Origin: Bacteroidales bacterium UBA3764
GTDB lineage: Bacteria > Bacteroidota > Bacteroidia > Bacteroidales > UBA932
Length of the DNA: 20,281 nt
Assembly: GCA_002371115.1 (NCBI GenBank)
Contig: DFFY01000111.1
Span: 10,897-31,177, forward strand
Direction: 5' to 3'
The translations under genes and the position numbers were made by a program. The notes under the pieces were generated by a model. The model worked only from the letters and a program-made list of their open reading frames with translations. It was not told the origin of the DNA and did no database searches. This document shows positions 6,994 through 15,033 of the stretch, piece by piece (position 1 is the stretch's first letter; every line of letters begins with the position of its first letter).

Positions 6994-8250
6994 ATGGTAA
7001 AAAGGCTCATATTGTTTGTGGCAGCCTTGCTTTTAGTCCTGGTTTCCTGTTCCAAGGATCCGGACTTTGAGCAGGGAAGCGTCCGTGGAGGCAGTTCGGC
7101 CCGGTCCAGTCAGGCACAGCGGAGTTATACGGAACCCACACGCCGGGTCATGGTGATGATTTCCGGCGGATACAATTCGCTGGCCGGCTACCTGGCAGAG
7201 GATTTGCAGGATTTGGAGAGCGGCTATGTCCCGGCAGGCACATCCTTCCACGCGGATGTGCTGTTGGTATTGGCACGTGTGGCCGCAAGCAGGGGGGACT
7301 ACACAACGCCCCGTGCGCCGGTTTTGTACCGCCTGTGGTCCGGCCGGGACGGAAGCGTCCACCGGGATACGGTAAAAAGTTGGGCGGAAGGAACCCCGCT
7401 CTGCTCCAAGGAGACCATCCGCGAAGCGCTTTCTTTTGTGGAAAAGAAGTATCCTGCAGCTGGTTACGGGGTCGTATTCTCTTCCCATGCCTCCGGCTGG
7501 ATGCCTTCCGGCTATTATTCCGACCCTTCCAAATTTGAACCCTCCGGCACGCTGTGGGGGCTCCGTTCCATCGGCCAGGACATTACGCCCGACGGTGGCG
7601 TGGAAATGGAATTGACGGATTTTGCCGATGCCATTCCCATGCACCTGGACTATTGCCTCATTGACGCCTGCCTTTCCGGCTGCGTGGAGGTGGCCCATGC
7701 CTTGAAAGGGAAGGCGGATATCGTGGGATTCTCGCCCACGGAGGTGCTGGCCGACGGTTTTGACTACAAGAACATTACCAGCCACCTTTTTGCCACCCCG
7801 TCGGATCCGGTGGAAGTGTGCCGTGCGTATTTCGCCTATTACGATGCGAAGTCCGGCGGCAACCGCAGCGCCACCATTACGGTGGTGGATACGCGGAAGA
7901 TGGAAGCGCTGGAAACGGTGTGCAAGGAGTTGTTCGACAAGTATCGTATTGCGTTAAATTCTTTGAAAGGCGACAGGGTGCAGGGGTATTTCCGCTATGA
8001 CCGCCACTATTTTTATGACCTGAAGGACATTCTGGTGCAAGCTGGTATTACGGAGGAGGAAACCGCCAGGCTGCAGGCTGCCCTGGATGCCTGTATTCTC
8101 TATCAGGCTGCAACGAGCTCGTTCCTGAGCATTCCGCTTAACCGTGTCTGCGGCCTGTCCATGTACCTTCCTTCCATGGGCTCCGCCTATCTGAATAATT
8201 TTTATCGGGAGAACATCTCCTGGAACCATGCTACGGAATTAGTTTTATAG
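6994..8250 (+). CDS. Clostripain-family (C11) cysteine protease lipoprotein
   Basis: This 418-residue protein has the caspase-like fold signature of C11 peptidases. His165 lies in VFSSHASGW and the nucleophile Cys226 in YCLIDACLSG, each after a hydrophobic strand as in clostripain and PmC11. The family usually cleaves after Arg or Lys. The N-terminus MVKRLILFVAALLLVLVSC is a lipoprotein signal with lipobox LVSC (Cys19), so the enzyme should be anchored to the envelope. A Ser/Arg-rich linker (about 28-50) precedes the catalytic domain. I start it at 6994 rather than the upstream in-frame TTG because that TTG lies inside the promoter. The sppA start is 1 nt after its stop, so the two are co-transcribed. 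Its natural substrate is unknown. Confidence 0.87.
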   Translation: MVKRLILFVAALLLVLVSCSKDPDFEQGSVRGGSSARSSQAQRSYTEPTRRVMVMISGGYNSLAGYLAEDLQDLESGYVPAGTSFHADVLLVLARVAASRGDYTTPRAPVLYRLWSGRDGSVHRDTVKSWAEGTPLCSKETIREALSFVEKKYPAAGYGVVFSSHASGWMPSGYYSDPSKFEPSGTLWGLRSIGQDITPDGGVEMELTDFADAIPMHLDYCLIDACLSGCVEVAHALKGKADIVGFSPTEVLADGFDYKNITSHLFATPSDPVEVCRAYFAYYDAKSGGNRSATITVVDTRKMEALETVCKELFDKYRIALNSLKGDRVQGYFRYDRHYFYDLKDILVQAGITEEETARLQAALDACILYQAATSSFLSIPLNRVCGLSMYLPSMGSAYLNNFYRENISWNHATELVL

Positions 8251-8251
8251 T

Positions 8252-10033
8252 ATGAAAGATTTTGTAAAGACCCTGTTGGCCGTTGTCTGCGGCTTTATTG
8301 TGCTCCGTATCCTGCGGATTCTTCTTTTGTTTGTTTTTCTGGGTGCAGCGCTCTCCTCCGGGTCTTCCTCGCTGCCGCATCAGGGGGTGCTGGATATGGA
8401 CATGAGTACCTTTGTTTTGGGGGAGCAGTCCCAGGAGGCGCAGATGCCGCAGGCCGCCGGTCTCATGTCTTCCATGAGCCTGGACATGACACCTGTCGTG
8501 GGCATGCATGACGCTGTCGCCGCCCTCCGGAATGCCGCTTCGGACCCTGCGGTGAAGTACGTGCTGCTGCGTGCAGACGGCATGGCCGTGGGCATGTCCC
8601 ACGCGGAAGAGCTTCGTGCCGCCCTGGCGGAATTCCGCCGCAGCGGGAAGGCGGTCATCGCTTACACGGAGAATCCCGGGAACGGGTCCTATTATCTGGC
8701 TTCCGTTGCGGATAAAGTATATATGGGCTCCCAGCACGGCGGAAACGCCACGCTCATCGGCCTGTCGGCCCAACTTACCTTTGTGAAGGACCTTTTGGAC
8801 AAGGTAGGGGTGCATGTGCAGCTTATCCGGCACGGGAAATACAAGAGTGCCGGTGAAATGTTCATCCGTTCCGCCTCTTCGCCGGAAAACCGCGAACAGA
8901 ACCAGGTAATGGTGAACTCCTGCTGGAAGGTGTTCTCCGGCGCCATCGCCCAGTCGCGCAACCTCTCCGAGGAAAGCTTCAACGCGCTGGTGGACAAGCT
9001 TTCGCTCATTCAGCCGGAAGACTTCCTGAACAACGGGCTGGTGGACGAACTGGTAGATCACGAGGCTTTGCTGGACAAACTCTGTACCCTTGCCCAGGTG
9101 GACAAAGCGGAGAAACTGGGACTCATGCCCTTTGCCGATTACGTGGCGGACCGGGTGAAAGCGTTTCCCGGCCGCAACAATGTGGCCGTGATTTATGCCG
9201 ACGGTGAAATTGTGGAAGGAAAGGAATACGACCAGGTGGCTGCCGACCGTTTTGTCCAGGTCATCGACCAGGTCCGCAAGGACAAGAGCGTCAAGGCCGC
9301 GGTGCTTCGCGTGAATTCTCCCGGCGGCAGCGTATCCGCTTCCGTGAAAATCCGCACGGCGCTGGACCTCCTGCAAAAAGAAAAGCCCCTGGTGGCCTCC
9401 TACGGTGATTACGCCGCTTCCGGCGGATACTGGATTTCCAACGGCTGCCAGAAGATTTATTCCGACGCCACCACGCTTACCGGTTCCATCGGCGTGTTTT
9501 CCATGATTCCCGAATTCTCCGGCGTTACCAAAAAGGTCGGGGTGACGATGGAAGCCGTCGGTTCCAACAAGCACAGCGACATGTTCTCGCTCATGCGTCC
9601 GTTCGACCATGCGGAACTCGCTTACATGCAGGCTTCCGTGGAAGACATCTACGAGTCCTTCGTGAACCTGGTGGCCACCAGCCGTGATATGACGCCCGCC
9701 CGTGTGGACGAGATAGCCCAGGGCCGTGTCTGGACCGGTGCCGATGCCCTCCGGATTGGCCTGGTGGATGAGATTGGTACCCTGGATGATGCCATTGCCT
9801 ATGCGGCCGCCCTGGCGGACTTCCATTCTTCCGACGAATATCAGGTAGTAGGGTATCCGCAGCCGCTCACCTTGGTGGAAGAACTGCTCATGAGCTTCGG
9901 CATGGCCCCCGAGGAGCCTTCCATTCTGGCCGATACGCCGTTTGCCGGCATAGCCAAGGCTGCGCAGTCCCTTACAAAACAGCAGCCGAGCGCTGTTTAC
10001 GCCCGGCTGCCATACATGCTCGAGATCAGGTAA
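8252..10033 (+). CDS. sppA: Signal peptide peptidase SppA, 67K type
   Basis: This 593-residue membrane serine protease degrades cleaved signal peptides after secretion. A single N-terminal membrane segment (about residues 7-34) anchors it. Two tandem ClpP-like domains follow, as in the long E. coli form. The dyad is split between them: Lys198 in HGKYKSAGEMF of the first domain and nucleophile Ser390 in GDYAASGGYWIS of the second. RVNSPGGSV (353-361) is the oxyanion strand region, and LTGSIGVF and GRVWTGADAL are further family marks. It starts 1 nt after the C11 protease gene. Its stop is 2 nt from the stop of the convergent rubrerythrin gene and no terminator is visible. Confidence 0.95.
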   Translation: MKDFVKTLLAVVCGFIVLRILRILLLFVFLGAALSSGSSSLPHQGVLDMDMSTFVLGEQSQEAQMPQAAGLMSSMSLDMTPVVGMHDAVAALRNAASDPAVKYVLLRADGMAVGMSHAEELRAALAEFRRSGKAVIAYTENPGNGSYYLASVADKVYMGSQHGGNATLIGLSAQLTFVKDLLDKVGVHVQLIRHGKYKSAGEMFIRSASSPENREQNQVMVNSCWKVFSGAIAQSRNLSEESFNALVDKLSLIQPEDFLNNGLVDELVDHEALLDKLCTLAQVDKAEKLGLMPFADYVADRVKAFPGRNNVAVIYADGEIVEGKEYDQVAADRFVQVIDQVRKDKSVKAAVLRVNSPGGSVSASVKIRTALDLLQKEKPLVASYGDYAASGGYWISNGCQKIYSDATTLTGSIGVFSMIPEFSGVTKKVGVTMEAVGSNKHSDMFSLMRPFDHAELAYMQASVEDIYESFVNLVATSRDMTPARVDEIAQGRVWTGADALRIGLVDEIGTLDDAIAYAAALADFHSSDEYQVVGYPQPLTLVEELLMSFGMAPEEPSILADTPFAGIAKAAQSLTKQQPSAVYARLPYMLEIR

Positions 10034-10035
10034 GC

Positions 10036-10593
10036 CTATTTCCCGAAGTAACGTTTGTAAAGACCTAAGAAGCCTGCCCCGTGGCGGGCTTCGTCTTTTG
10101 CCATCTCGTGGATGGTGTCGTGGATGGCGTCGTAGCCCAGGGCTTTGGCCTTGGTGGCAATGGCCAGCTTGCCTTCGCAGGCGCCGGCTTCCGCCTCATA
10201 GCGCTTCTTGAGGTTGGTCTTGGTGTCCCATACTACCTCTCCCAGGAGCTCTGCAATGCGGGCGGCGTGGTCTGCCTCCTCAAAGGCGTAGCGCTTGAAG
10301 GCGTCGGCAATCTCCGGATAGCCCTCACGCTCCGCCTGGCGGCTCATGGCCAGGTACATGCCCACCTCCGAGCATTCGCCCGTGAAGTGTTCCTGCAGGC
10401 CGGCCCATACTTCCGGGTCGCAGCCTTTTGCAACGCCAATCACGTGCTCACAGGCCCACTGCGGGTCCTTGCCGGCTTCTTCCTTCAGTTCTACAAACTT
10501 TTCTGCTTTGGCATGGCACACCGGGCATTCTGCGGGAGGATTTTCGCCTTCATATACGTATCCGCATACCAGGCATCTGAATTTCTTTTTCAT
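10036..10593 (-). CDS. Reverse-type rubrerythrin (N-terminal rubredoxin domain)
   Basis: This 185-residue iron protein probably reduces hydrogen peroxide, and perhaps oxygen, in the anaerobic cytoplasm using electrons from NAD(P)H-linked partners. An N-terminal rubredoxin domain (1-35) has the four iron ligands Cys7, Cys10, Cys23 and Cys26 (CLVCGY and CPVC). A ferritin-like four-helix domain follows (about 45-185), with diiron ligand candidates in EHFTGECSE (68-76), EEADHA (105-110), YEAEAGACE (132-140) and DEARHG (167-172). Having rubredoxin first is the reverse of classical rubrerythrin. A TAnnTTTG promoter and a palindrome resembling a PerR box lie upstream, which suits peroxide-inducible control. 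It converges with sppA, 2 nt apart. Confidence 0.92.
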   Translation of the reverse strand: MKKKFRCLVCGYVYEGENPPAECPVCHAKAEKFVELKEEAGKDPQWACEHVIGVAKGCDPEVWAGLQEHFTGECSEVGMYLAMSRQAEREGYPEIADAFKRYAFEEADHAARIAELLGEVVWDTKTNLKKRYEAEAGACEGKLAIATKAKALGYDAIHDTIHEMAKDEARHGAGFLGLYKRYFGK

Positions 10594-10618
10594 ATCGGTT
10601 TCCTTTTATTGTATTTAT

Positions 10619-10635
10619 TTTAGAATCTTTCTAAA
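10619..10635. promoter_or_regulatory. PerR-box-like palindrome upstream of the rubrerythrin gene
   Basis: TTTAGAA-TCT-TTCTAAA is a perfect 7-3-7 inverted repeat. Aligned as a 7-1-7 site it matches the Bacillus PerR box TTATAATnATTATAA at 11 of 14 positions. It lies 26-42 bases before the rubrerythrin start and just downstream of the predicted transcription start, a position suited to repression. The regulator is inferred. No perR gene is in this window. Confidence 0.4.
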
Positions 10636-10649
10636 GAAAGTTCCAATTG

Positions 10650-10657
10650 CAAATATA
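10650..10657 (-). promoter_or_regulatory. -7 box of the rubrerythrin gene
   Basis: TATATTTG on the - strand (10657-10650) is a full match to TAnnTTTG. A weak -33 candidate TTAG lies 22 bases before it. The 5' leader would be about 50 nt and includes the PerR-like palindrome. Confidence 0.55.
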
Positions 10658-10680
10658 AGCATTTTTTCAGATATTTTTGC

Positions 10681-10688
10681 TAATTTAG
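10681..10688 (+). promoter_or_regulatory. -7 box of the AddB-like nuclease gene
   Basis: TAATTTAG has one mismatch to TAnnTTTG and ends 9 nt before the start codon, predicting a very short leader. There is no clear -33 box. Confidence 0.35.
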
Positions 10689-10697
10689 CGGAAAACT

Positions 10698-13526
10698 ATG
10701 ATACCTTTTCTTGCGCAGGTGGCCGCCCATTATTTCCAGGCCCCGGACATACAACGGCATTGCTTCGTTTTCCCCAACCGGAGGTCGATGGTCTTCTTCC
10801 GTAAGTATTTGGGAGAACAGGTAAAGGAACGGGGCGGTGGAGTCCCGCTTCCGGTTCCGCCCATGTTTACCATCAACGATTTCTTCTATGCGGTATATAA
10901 AGTAGAGGTAACGGACGGGCTCCGGCTGCTGCTGGAGCTGTATGACTGCTATCGCGCGCTGAATCCTGCCGCCGAGCCCCTGGATGAATTCATCTATTGG
11001 GGGGAGGTGATGCTGCAGGATTTTGACGACATAGACAAGTATCTGGTCCATGCGGAAGACCTGTTGCGGAATGTGTCGGATTTCAAGGCCATCCAGGATT
11101 CGTTCGAGTACTTGAGCGGAAACCAGCGCGCGGCCATCGAGCAGTTCCTGTCGCATTTCCGGGAGGGGAAGGAGAGTGAGATAAAAACGCGTTTTGTCCA
11201 GTTGTGGAATCTGCTTTTCCCGCTGTACACGCAGTTTCGGGCGCGTTTGCAGGAAAAGGGAATGGCCTATGAAGGCATGGTGTACCGGAGTCTGGCAGAT
11301 GCTTTGAAAGCGGGTACGCCGGCGGTTGATTTGCTCTCCCCGGTATTTCCGGAAACCGGGCAGTTTGTATTTGTGGGGCTGAATGCACTGACGGAATGTG
11401 AGCGTCTGTTGCTCTCCCGGATGCGAGATGCCGGCCTGGCCCAGTTTGTCTGGGATTTCGTGAGTACGGAGATACAGGATCCCGCCAACAAGGCCTCTCT
11501 TTTTATGCGGAAGAACGTGACGGAATTTCCGCAGGCGTTCCCGATAGACCCGCAGGGACTTCCCAGGCCCAAGATTACTGTGGTGAGCGTGCCTTCTTCC
11601 GTGGGGCAGGCCAAGTTGGCCGGGCACATCCTTCAGGAGGCCGCGGCCGCGAGCGATGTGGAAACGGCATTCGTCCTTCCGGACGAGACGCTGCTGTTGC
11701 CGCTCCTGAACGCCATCCCGCCGCAGCATGACAATGTGAACGTGACCATGGGCTATCCCATGCGCGGCAGTTCGGTATATACGCTTCTCCAGGCGCTCGG
11801 ACAAATGCAACTGCGGCTGCGGCACCGCCCGGACGGTTGGTATTTCTACCACCGGATGGTGCGGGAGGTGTTTGCTTCCGGTCTGTTCCGTGCGTTGCTC
11901 TCGGAGGAGGAAATGGCATGCGTTGCCCGGGTGAAGGCGGACGCCAAGTATTTCATCCCCTTGGAGGACTTGCAGGGCGGCCCGGTGCTGGACCTGTTTT
12001 TCCAGGCGGTGATAACGGAACCGACGCTGGCATCGGCCCGGCAGAACCATGCTATGGAACGCTATTTCTCCGACGTGGTTGCCTTGGTGGGCCGCCAGCT
12101 GTCGGCTTCCGGGGATATGCTGCTGGAACTGGATTTTGCCAAGCGTTGCCATACACAGCTGAATATTTTGCAAGATACGGACCTGGAATTGCTTCCGGCT
12201 ACCCATCTCCGGCTTCTGGAAGCCAGTCTGGAAGGGATTTCGGTGCCTTTCCGGGGAGAACCGCTGCAGGGATTGCAGGTGATGGGCCCCCTGGAAACCC
12301 GTGCGCTGGATTTCAGGAACCTGGTTATCCTGAGTGCCAACGAAGGCATGTTCCCGCGCAAGAGTTTTTCCGCTTCCTTCATTCCGCCGGAACTGCGTAA
12401 AGGATTCGGCCTTCCCACCTATGAGTACCAGGATGCCGTGTGGGCTTACTATTTTTATCGCATGATTCAGCGCCCGGAGCATGTGTGGCTGCTGTATGAC
12501 AGCCGCACGGAGGGCTTGAAGTCCGGTGAGGAAAGCCGGTACATCAAGCAGTTGGAATATCATTTCCATATGCCTCTGGAGCGTTTGGCGGCCAGTGCGG
12601 AAATGCATCCTGTCGCGGTGGAAGAAACCATTCCCAAGACGGAGGCCCATGTGGAAACCATCCGGAACGGAGTGCTGTCGGCTTCCGTGCTGCAGAGCTA
12701 TCTGTATTGTCCGGCCCGTTTTTATTACCAGTTCGTAGAACATTTGCAGGCGGAGGACGAGGTGGCCGAATCCTTGGATGCCGGGATGTTGGGCAATGTC
12801 TTCCACCGGGTGATGCAGCAGCTGTACAGCCGGGAACTGGTTACCCGCGATTATCTTGAGGCTGCGAAAAAAGACAGCGCCCGGCTGCGCCGTCTCATCC
12901 GTGCCGCCGTGCTGGAAGAAATGCACAGCGTGGAGGTGAGCGGACGCAATTTGGTCTTGGAAGAAGTGCTGCTGGATTATGTGCGTGCTGCGCTGAAGCA
13001 CGATATCGGCTTGTTGGCGGCTTCCGCTTCGCCGGGTTTCCGCATCCTGGGGCTGGAACTGCGCCGTGAAACCACCTTTGAAGGTTTTCGCATCAAAGGC
13101 TATATCGACCGGTTGGACAGTTACCGGCCCGGCGAGGTGCGTATAGTGGACTATAAGACCGGAAAGGTGGAGGACGACGACCTCCTGATTACGGATGACA
13201 ACGCCGCTGCAGTGGTGGAGAAACTCTTTGGCGAGTCCAACAACGGCCGCCCCAAAATTGCCCTCCAGCTTTTTGTGTACGGCCTTTTCGCCCATGCCGA
13301 TGCGACGCTGAAAGGGGAGCGGGTGCTCAATTCCATTTACAGTACGGGCCGTCTGTACACCGGCGCCTTGCCGGATGTACCGGAAAGCCCGGAGTTCATC
13401 CGGCTGGTGCGGGAAAAACTTCGGGATATGCTCTCCGAGATGGTCGATGTAAACGTGCCCTTCCGTCGCACCCGGGACGCGAAAACCTGCGCCATCTGCG
13501 ACTTCAAGAATATCTGCGGGCGCTGA
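10698..13526 (+). CDS. AddB-like PD-(D/E)XK nuclease with Fe-S cluster motif
   Basis: This 942-residue protein resembles the AddB subunit of AddAB/RexAB double-strand-break repair nucleases. The C-terminal nuclease core has Asp804 (GYIDRLD) and Asp818-Tyr-Lys820 (VDYKTGK). A four-cysteine Fe-S staple is formed by Cys671 (LYCPARFYY) and Cys931, Cys934 and Cys940 (C-x2-C-x5-C at the extreme end), the layout known for AddB. The central helicase-like part includes LETRALDFRNLVILSANEG (about 530-550), like the inactive UvrD-type motor. The N-terminus reads VFPNRRSMVFFRKYL and lacks a Walker A GxxGxGKT, so it should depend on a partner helicase (AddA). No AddA gene is next to it. It ends exactly where the convergent gene ends. 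Confidence 0.82.
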   Translation: MIPFLAQVAAHYFQAPDIQRHCFVFPNRRSMVFFRKYLGEQVKERGGGVPLPVPPMFTINDFFYAVYKVEVTDGLRLLLELYDCYRALNPAAEPLDEFIYWGEVMLQDFDDIDKYLVHAEDLLRNVSDFKAIQDSFEYLSGNQRAAIEQFLSHFREGKESEIKTRFVQLWNLLFPLYTQFRARLQEKGMAYEGMVYRSLADALKAGTPAVDLLSPVFPETGQFVFVGLNALTECERLLLSRMRDAGLAQFVWDFVSTEIQDPANKASLFMRKNVTEFPQAFPIDPQGLPRPKITVVSVPSSVGQAKLAGHILQEAAAASDVETAFVLPDETLLLPLLNAIPPQHDNVNVTMGYPMRGSSVYTLLQALGQMQLRLRHRPDGWYFYHRMVREVFASGLFRALLSEEEMACVARVKADAKYFIPLEDLQGGPVLDLFFQAVITEPTLASARQNHAMERYFSDVVALVGRQLSASGDMLLELDFAKRCHTQLNILQDTDLELLPATHLRLLEASLEGISVPFRGEPLQGLQVMGPLETRALDFRNLVILSANEGMFPRKSFSASFIPPELRKGFGLPTYEYQDAVWAYYFYRMIQRPEHVWLLYDSRTEGLKSGEESRYIKQLEYHFHMPLERLAASAEMHPVAVEETIPKTEAHVETIRNGVLSASVLQSYLYCPARFYYQFVEHLQAEDEVAESLDAGMLGNVFHRVMQQLYSRELVTRDYLEAAKKDSARLRRLIRAAVLEEMHSVEVSGRNLVLEEVLLDYVRAALKHDIGLLAASASPGFRILGLELRRETTFEGFRIKGYIDRLDSYRPGEVRIVDYKTGKVEDDDLLITDDNAAAVVEKLFGESNNGRPKIALQLFVYGLFAHADATLKGERVLNSIYSTGRLYTGALPDVPESPEFIRLVREKLRDMLSEMVDVNVPFRRTRDAKTCAICDFKNICGR

Positions 13527-14186
13527 TTATTTGCTGGCGTATTTGATGTATTTGAGGATGCAGGCCACAGCGTCTTCGTCTGACAGGTCGCCTACATTCA
13601 GTACCAGGTCATAGTTACGGGTGTCGTAGCGGCTTGTCCCGGCGAAACGCTGTATGTAGGTCTCGCGGCTTTTGTCCACCGACGCAATGACGGTGCGGGC
13701 TTCCGTTTCCGAGAGGTTCTGCTTTTTCATGACGCGTTCTACGCGTTTGTCCAGCGGGGCCTGGATAAAGATGTCCAGTTTGTTGGGATGGTCTTTCAGT
13801 ACGAAGAAACCGGAACGGCCGGCAATGACGCAGGAGCCTTCCGCTGCGATTCCCTTCAGAATTTCCGCCTCTGCCTGGAAGATATCATCCGCTTTTACCT
13901 TGTTCAGTTTCCAATCGTCCCCCTTGTTGGCTTCGAAACCAATGTAGGCCCCGGAATTGGGTACCGGAGCAACGATATCCAGCATCTCCGTGAGCCAGTT
14001 TTTCCTCGTCCCCTTGATCTTTTCGATTTCATAGGTGGAGAGGTTGAACTTTTCCCGAAGGTTCTGAATCAGGTTTTTGTCGCTGTAGCGGACATTTAAC
14101 TGCGCCGCCAACTTGCGGCCGATGGTGCGTCCGCCGGAACCCAGTTCGCGGCTGATGGTAATTACAAAGGGCTTTCTCGTATCCAT
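13527..14186 (-). CDS. Cytidylate kinase-like family protein
   Basis: This 219-residue P-loop protein belongs to the cytidylate kinase-like family (Pfam Cytidylate_kin_2). The nucleotide-binding loop is GSGGRTIG (16-23) after the strand FVITISREL. Further marks are the segment VIAGRSGFFVLKDHPN (120-135), the lid-like Arg-rich stretch KRVERVMKKQNLSETEA (147-163), DKSRETYIQRF (171-181) and YDLVLN (192-197). Such proteins differ from the main CMP kinase Cmk and their true substrate is often not known. It may phosphorylate a nucleotide or another small molecule. The start at MDTRKPFVITISRE fits the family and lies 20 nt after a TAnnTTTG box. Its stop codon directly abuts the stop of the AddB-like gene. 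Confidence 0.82.
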   Translation of the reverse strand: MDTRKPFVITISRELGSGGRTIGRKLAAQLNVRYSDKNLIQNLREKFNLSTYEIEKIKGTRKNWLTEMLDIVAPVPNSGAYIGFEANKGDDWKLNKVKADDIFQAEAEILKGIAAEGSCVIAGRSGFFVLKDHPNKLDIFIQAPLDKRVERVMKKQNLSETEARTVIASVDKSRETYIQRFAGTSRYDTRNYDLVLNVGDLSDEDAVACILKYIKYASK

Positions 14187-14205
14187 GGTCTTCTATCTTG
14201 ATAGA

Positions 14206-14213
14206 CAAAGATA
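14206..14213 (-). promoter_or_regulatory. -7 box of the cytidylate kinase-like gene
   Basis: TATCTTTG on the - strand (14213-14206) matches TAnnTTTG. It faces an identical box on the + strand (14227-14234), 13 bases away. There is no clear -33 box. Confidence 0.5.
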
Positions 14214-14226
14214 GCGATTTTTTCTT

Positions 14227-14234
14227 TATCTTTG
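14227..14234 (+). promoter_or_regulatory. -7 box of the tyrosine phosphatase gene
   Basis: TATCTTTG matches TAnnTTTG and ends 5 nt before the ATG at 14240, so the transcript should begin at or next to the start codon. There is no clear -33 box. Confidence 0.5.
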
Positions 14235-14239
14235 CATGT

Positions 14240-15028
14240 ATGTTTGAGGGTATTGTCAACGCCCGCGACTTGGGCGGAATAAAAATTGGTAATAAAACGG
14301 TGAAACACGGACTTTTGCTCCGGACAGCCCACCTGCATGATGCCACGGACGGTGATGTCCGGCGGCTCGTGGAGGATTTCCGCCTCAAACGCATCTTCGA
14401 CTTCCGTTCCGTTCCGGAAGCCTCCCTGCAACCGGACCGCCCCATCCCCGGAGCGGAATCCATTACGCTGCCCACCTTGGATCTCTCGCGTGAACAGCAG
14501 TCGGAAGAGGCCATCCCGGAAGAAACCTGGATAGACCTTTCCAAGCACATTGTACGGCTTTCGTTCATGAAAATGTTTCAGGAGAAGGGCCGTGCACTCT
14601 ATCCTTCCCTGGTGCTGAGCGAGTTCTCGCAGCTGCAATATGCGTCTTTCATGGCGCTGATCCTGGAAACGGAAGAGGGAGCGGTCCTGTGGCATTGTTC
14701 GCAGGGCAAGGACCGTACCGGCATGGGAGCAGCGCTGGTTCTTGGGGCCCTGGGGGCGGACCGCGCCACCATCATCCGGGACTTTGACCGTTCCAACGAT
14801 TCTTATCGGCCTCTGGTGGAAAAGCTCTGTGCCGATGTCCGTGCCGCCGGTGGCGGTGAAGAGGAAGTGGAAGTGGTGCGCGCCTTCATGGGGGTGAGCG
14901 TGAAAAATTTCAATCATGCGCTGGACCTCATAGACGCCAACTGGGGCTCAGTCCAGGGATACCTGGAGGAGGCTATGGCGTTTGGCTATGAGGATTGTCT
15001 CCGCCTGCAGCGGCGCTACCTGGAATAG
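14240..15028 (+). CDS. Protein tyrosine phosphatase (Y_phosphatase3/LipA type)
   Basis: This 262-residue phosphatase has the cysteine-based P-loop HCSQGKDRTG with Cys153 as nucleophile and Arg159 binding phosphate. The N-terminal NARDLGG motif (7-13) and the DFRSVPE segment (54-60) are typical of the Y_phosphatase3 family, which acts on phosphotyrosine and sometimes on phosphoinositides. A C-terminal helical part (about 190-262) completes the fold. There is no signal peptide, so it should be cytoplasmic. I start it at 14240 because the open frame upstream (from a TTG at 14198) runs through the promoter, and MFEGIVNARDLGG is the expected N-terminus. It converges with the acyl-CoA ligase gene 5 nt away. 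The substrate in this organism is unknown. Confidence 0.9.
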   Translation: MFEGIVNARDLGGIKIGNKTVKHGLLLRTAHLHDATDGDVRRLVEDFRLKRIFDFRSVPEASLQPDRPIPGAESITLPTLDLSREQQSEEAIPEETWIDLSKHIVRLSFMKMFQEKGRALYPSLVLSEFSQLQYASFMALILETEEGAVLWHCSQGKDRTGMGAALVLGALGADRATIIRDFDRSNDSYRPLVEKLCADVRAAGGGEEEVEVVRAFMGVSVKNFNHALDLIDANWGSVQGYLEEAMAFGYEDCLRLQRRYLE

Positions 15029-15033
15029 GACAT

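Noticed and set aside
8231..9826. 531-residue open frame on the - strand over sppA
   Set aside because: It is a shadow of sppA, whose catalytic residues and frame are intact, and its translation is His-rich and has no domain.
10680..13295. 871-residue open frame on the - strand over the AddB-like gene
   Set aside because: It is long only because stop codons are rare antisense to GC-rich coding DNA. It is His/Gln-rich, lacks motifs, and the + strand has clear nuclease and Fe-S residues.
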